64,000 bases of DNA from Hyphomonadaceae bacterium UBA1933 (GTDB lineage: Bacteria; Pseudomonadota; Alphaproteobacteria; Caulobacterales; Aquidulcibacteraceae): assembly GCA_002337085.1 (NCBI GenBank), contig DDFH01000006.1, positions 897,098 to 961,097 on the forward strand. Reading direction: 5' to 3'. Of this stretch, positions 61,303 to 64,000 are shown one piece after another; the first letter of the stretch is position 1; every line of letters starts with the position of its first letter. A model generated the notes under the pieces. That model was not told where the DNA came from. It saw only the letters and a list, made by a program, of their open reading frames with translations, and did not search any database. A program made the position numbers and the translations under genes.

Positions 61303-61573
61303 CCTTGAGTTTTTGCCATCTGCATTAAAGGAATGGAAAAAACTTGGGGCAAATTTGCAATTGCAGTTTAAAGAGAAACTATCTGAACGCCTTGAAAATC
61401 CCCATATTCCTTCTTCAAAGTTAAGTGGAATGAAGGATTGTTATAAAATTAAGCTGCGTGCCGCTGGGTATCGTCTGGTTTATCGTGTTGAAGATTTGCG
61501 TGTAACTGTTGTGGTTGTTGCAGTTGGGCGTCGTGATAAAAATTTGGTTTATAAAGACGCCCATAATCGCTAA
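61292..61573 (+). CDS. RelE/ParE-type toxin
   Basis: A 93-residue RelE-fold protein: LEFLPSALKEWKKLGANLQLQFKEKL, then LSGMKDCYKIKLRAAGYRLVYRV, then VVAVGRRDKNLVYKDA. The basic residues K, R and Y of the RelE ribosome-dependent RNase site are present in the second and third blocks, favouring RelE over ParE. Activity is inferred from family. Confidence 0.85.
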   Translation: MSYSLEFLPSALKEWKKLGANLQLQFKEKLSERLENPHIPSSKLSGMKDCYKIKLRAAGYRLVYRVEDLRVTVVVVAVGRRDKNLVYKDAHNR

Positions 61574-61583
61574 AAAATAACAC

Positions 61584-62045
61584 TTACCGCAGCAATGGAT
61601 TAAAGCCCAATTCTTTTTTCCAAAGCTCTATTGCATGCGGATAGTCCCATCTGCGTCTGCGCCCCATATCAAGGTGCAGGAAGTTTACGCCAAATCCCAT
61701 ACCGGTAAAGCCGCATTGAATTGCCGCCTCATAAAGTGATTTTCGTGAATGGGGCTGTATTTTGATGTCAATTGCTATCATTTTTGTGTGCATTGATAAT
61801 GGTGCACCGCCAACCGCGTGATTATGCCCCGCGCAACGCCGCCCTGAATTTATAATGATTGGCGCATCTAAAATCCTGCGCATTTTTTCAAGCGCATCAA
61901 GGAATTTTGGGGAGTGATAATATTCCCCCTCGCAAAAATGTTCGCAGTCACATTTTAATTCATCAACATTAAAATGCGGCCAATGCCAACCTTTGCGGTC
62001 AAATTCAAATGCGCGTTTGTATAGTTTTTCGGTCTCTATGGTCAT
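61584..62045 (-). CDS. M15-family zinc peptidase (D-Ala-D-Ala carboxypeptidase-like)
   Basis: A 153-residue peptidase_M15_3 type protein. INSGRRCAGHNHAVGGAPLSMHTKMIAIDI gives the first His and the Asp ligand, and FLHLDMGRRRRW gives the last His. An extra CDCEHFC motif lies near the N-terminus. There is no signal peptide, as in phage-type endolysin-like members, so a phage origin is possible. ATG 62045 follows TTGGAGC. It lies 53 bases downstream of folP on the same strand. Confidence 0.82.
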   Translation of the reverse strand: MTIETEKLYKRAFEFDRKGWHWPHFNVDELKCDCEHFCEGEYYHSPKFLDALEKMRRILDAPIIINSGRRCAGHNHAVGGAPLSMHTKMIAIDIKIQPHSRKSLYEAAIQCGFTGMGFGVNFLHLDMGRRRRWDYPHAIELWKKELGFNPLLR

Positions 62046-62098
62046 TATTTGCTCCAAAGAGTGAATAATGACGCCGAACCAAATATTGGGGATAAGGT

Positions 62099-62938
62099 TT
62101 AATAATCAATCCCTTTGCGCGCATTGATTGCGGCGCGTACCAAAAACGCCTGATGGGTTTCGTAAACATCATGCACGCGGATAATATCTGCACCACTATC
62201 TGCACCATAAAGCGCAATTGCCAATGAGCCGCCAAGGCGTGAAAGTGGATCATTTGCACTTTCATCAATTTTGCCGATGAACGATTTGCGTGATGCCCCA
62301 AGCAATACTGGGCATCCCAATGCTTGAAACCTGCTATGGCGTGAAAGTAAAGATAAATTATGCTCAAGCGTTTTGCCAAAACCAATCCCAACATCAAGAA
62401 TGATGTTTTCACGTTTTACGCCCGCTTGGATGCATGCACCAATTCGTGCCGCCAAAAATGCCAAAATATCGGTGCAAACATCCTTATAGGCCGGATTATT
62501 TTGCATGGTTTCTGGGTCGCCACCTGAATGCATTATTACTACGGGAACATCAAGTTTAACAGCGGTTTCTAGTGAATTGTCAGAAAATGATAGCGCGCTT
62601 ACATCATTCCAAATGTTTGCGCCGGCTTTTACTGCTGCTGTCGCAACTTCGGGTTTGCGAGTGTCGATTGAAATAATAATATCGGATTGCGCACGCAATT
62701 TTTCAATTAATGGAACTACCCGTTTAATTTCATCTTCGATTGAGGTTTCTTTTGCGCCCGGGCGTGTGCTTTCGCCGCCAATATCAATAATATCGGCGCC
62801 ATCTTTTATAAGTTTAAGCGCGTGTTCAAGCGCATTTTCAGTGTCAAAAAAGCGACCGCCATCAGAAAAACTATCCGGCGTGGCATTAACAATGCCCATT
62901 ATCATAGGCATAAGGCGATTTTTAAAATTGATTTGCAT
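62099..62938 (-). CDS. folP: Dihydropteroate synthase
   Basis: A 279-residue TIM-barrel enzyme that condenses p-aminobenzoate with the pterin diphosphate in folate synthesis, the sulfonamide target. Landmarks are GIVNATPDSFSDGGRF (pterin loop), DIIDIGGESTRPGA, ISIDTRKPEVA, IWNDVSAL, VGIGFGKT and GASRKSFIG. All key residues look intact. folC, a later step, is near the other end of the window. Confidence 0.96.
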   Translation of the reverse strand: MQINFKNRLMPMIMGIVNATPDSFSDGGRFFDTENALEHALKLIKDGADIIDIGGESTRPGAKETSIEDEIKRVVPLIEKLRAQSDIIISIDTRKPEVATAAVKAGANIWNDVSALSFSDNSLETAVKLDVPVVIMHSGGDPETMQNNPAYKDVCTDILAFLAARIGACIQAGVKRENIILDVGIGFGKTLEHNLSLLSRHSRFQALGCPVLLGASRKSFIGKIDESANDPLSRLGGSLAIALYGADSGADIIRVHDVYETHQAFLVRAAINARKGIDY

Positions 62939-63111
62939 TAGGGGTTAATACAATGTTTTGAAAAAAATAAAGCAGGTTTAAGCATATGGGGAATGCTAAG
63001 GCTTTTAACGTTACAATAATGTAATAAAAAACAGCTAGTTCTAGAAATATAATTTACAATCTTAAAAAATAAAATTACACATTTCGCTCTAGTTAAAAAG
63101 GGGGTCTTTTT

Positions 63112-63537
63112 ATGAATTTACTTAAAGTTAGTGGCTTGGCGCTTTTGCTTCTAAGCCTTGGGGCATGTGCGACTGTTACGCGTGGTACAACAACAGCTTT
63201 TTCAGTTGAGTCTACGCCAAGCAATGCACAGGTAAAAACTAATAACGGTTTTGCATGTGATGCAACGCCGTGCACATTCAAAATGCCGCGTAAAGCTGAA
63301 TTTGATGTGACGATTTCAAAAGAAGGTTACAAACCATGGACTGGTCACGTTACCCATGCAATTTCTGGGCAAGGTGGCGCAGGTATGGCGGGCAATGTGG
63401 TTGCCGGTGGTATAATTGGTGTTGGCGTTGATGCGGCATCTGGTGCAATGTATGACTTAAAGCCAAATCCGCTAAAAGTAACTTTGGATCCTGTTGATGC
63501 AACAGCGTCTAAACCTTCTGAGCAACCTGCATCATAG
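63112..63537 (+). CDS. PEGA-domain lipoprotein
   Basis: A 141-residue lipoprotein. The signal LLKVSGLALLLLSLGAC ends at the lipidated Cys19. A PEGA-like beta unit follows (FSVESTPSNAQVKTNNGFACDATPCTFKMPRKAEFDVTI), with a Cys pair. A glycine-zipper stretch, GGAGMAGNVVAGGIIGVGVDAASG, could insert in a membrane. The tail is Pro/Ser/Ala-rich. A GGGGG ribosome region precedes ATG. It is followed 10 bases later by another lipoprotein gene. Confidence 0.8.
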   Translation: MNLLKVSGLALLLLSLGACATVTRGTTTAFSVESTPSNAQVKTNNGFACDATPCTFKMPRKAEFDVTISKEGYKPWTGHVTHAISGQGGAGMAGNVVAGGIIGVGVDAASGAMYDLKPNPLKVTLDPVDATASKPSEQPAS

Positions 63538-63547
63538 GGGGATGATT

Positions 63548-64000
63548 ATGAAAAAATCTATTTTAGCAATGGTAATGTTGGGCTCATCAATGTTGGTTGG
63601 TTGTGCTTCTTCTCTTCAATATAATCCAAAATATGTTGGCGGTGCTGGAACGGGCGCCAATATTGAGGGAAAAGCAACTTTGGTTATGTCAGATGAAGCT
63701 CAAAAAATGGTTTTCACTGGCGGCCCTTCGTCTTTAACTGGTGCTGCAACATCTATTACACTACCTATGGGACAGATATCTCGTGAAGCAGGTCTTGTGG
63801 TTCTTGGTGGCTCTTTCAAAGATGGCGTTCAAGTTGCTGTCGCTAATACTGATGGAACATATAATCTAGATGTTCAAGTGCGCAACTTTTCTTATAAATA
63901 CGACCAATTATCAAACCTTGGAATGGCTGTGACGCCGAAAGTTTCTGTTGAAATGGTGGCAAAGGTTTATGATGCTCAAGGTAAGGAAATCGTTGACAAG
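63548..64000 (+). CDS. Lipoprotein, cut by the window end
   Basis: The first 151 residues of a lipoprotein. The signal MKKSILAMVMLGSSMLVGC gives lipobox LVGC with the Cys at residue 19. The mature part is a beta-rich stretch (GKATLVMSDEAQKMVFTGG, VAVANTDGTYNLDVQVRNFSY) without a domain I can name. It starts 10 bases after the PEGA lipoprotein and is probably in the same operon. The stop codon is outside the window. Confidence 0.75.
   Translation, partial: MKKSILAMVMLGSSMLVGCASSLQYNPKYVGGAGTGANIEGKATLVMSDEAQKMVFTGGPSSLTGAATSITLPMGQISREAGLVVLGGSFKDGVQVAVANTDGTYNLDVQVRNFSYKYDQLSNLGMAVTPKVSVEMVAKVYDAQGKEIVDK

Overview
The window reads as chromosome of an AT-leaning free-living alphaproteobacterium. 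The evidence is the gene content: a GcrA cell-cycle regulator, the block murA - DUF2948 - hisD - UPF0262 - low-Mr phosphatase with a small Lys/Arg-rich gene in front of it, the run argB - HAD nucleotidase - dapD, the run argD - argF - hslO, and ccoNOQP-ccoGHIS (fixNOQP-fixGHIS) with an FNR/FixK-type box. The genus cannot be fixed from sequence reading alone.

Layout. 1-8.4 kb: tail of an unknown gene, a class III omega-aminotransferase, a YgjP-type metallopeptidase, an AraC regulator, a VOC protein, gshB, an isoprenylcysteine-methyltransferase-like protein and folC. Then comes an 0.8 kb gene-free stretch packed with palindromic repeats and two AT-rich genes I do not recognise. 8.6-13.4 kb: an orphan NtrC-type response regulator, a tandem pair of DUF1287 proteins, and a LysR regulator divergent from an NAD(P)-binding epimerase-like gene. 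13.4-21.8 kb: dnaK-dnaJ behind a sigma-32-like promoter, a HEPN/MNT toxin-antitoxin pair, asd, dapD, a HAD nucleotidase and argB. 22-24.4 kb: an unusual Lys/Ala-rich OmpA-domain protein, a small CPYC membrane protein and a MazG-like protein. 24.6-32.8 kb: the complete cbb3 oxidase structural and assembly cluster, including the 50-residue CcoS. 32.9-37 kb: gcrA, then argD-argF-hslO behind a possible leader-peptide attenuator. 37-44.7 kb: an AbiE-type toxin-antitoxin pair, a GNAT-like protein with a cupin/JmjC-like protein, a TadG-like vWA protein, a 32-residue membrane peptide under a hairpin, a DUF2189 protein and an XRE/membrane-protein pair. 44.8-51.9 kb: a complete YbhGFSR-like ABC-2 exporter operon with NodT-type outer-membrane factor and TetR regulator. 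52-54.7 kb: two acyltransferase-3 genes flanking tRNA-Thr(GGT). 54.7-58.9 kb: the murA-hisD block. 59-64 kb: lipoproteins, glpK, a RelBE-type pair, an M15 peptidase, folP and two more lipoproteins, the last cut by the window edge.

How the genes work together. The core content covers micro-oxic respiration (cco cluster), arginine (argB, argD, argF), lysine/diaminopimelate (asd, dapD), histidine (hisD), folate (folC, folP), cell wall (murA), and stress and redox protection (dnaKJ, hslO, gshB). Three separate toxin-antitoxin type pairs lie between these core genes. No CRISPR array, integrase or complete insertion sequence was seen.

The best leads for something undescribed are: the OmpA-domain protein whose long histone-H1-like N-terminus should be cytoplasmic; the 12-bp hairpin that buries the ribosome binding site of a 32-residue membrane peptide; the leader ORF plus terminator ahead of argD; the Phd-MNT fused antitoxin; and the out-of-frame start of ccoI.
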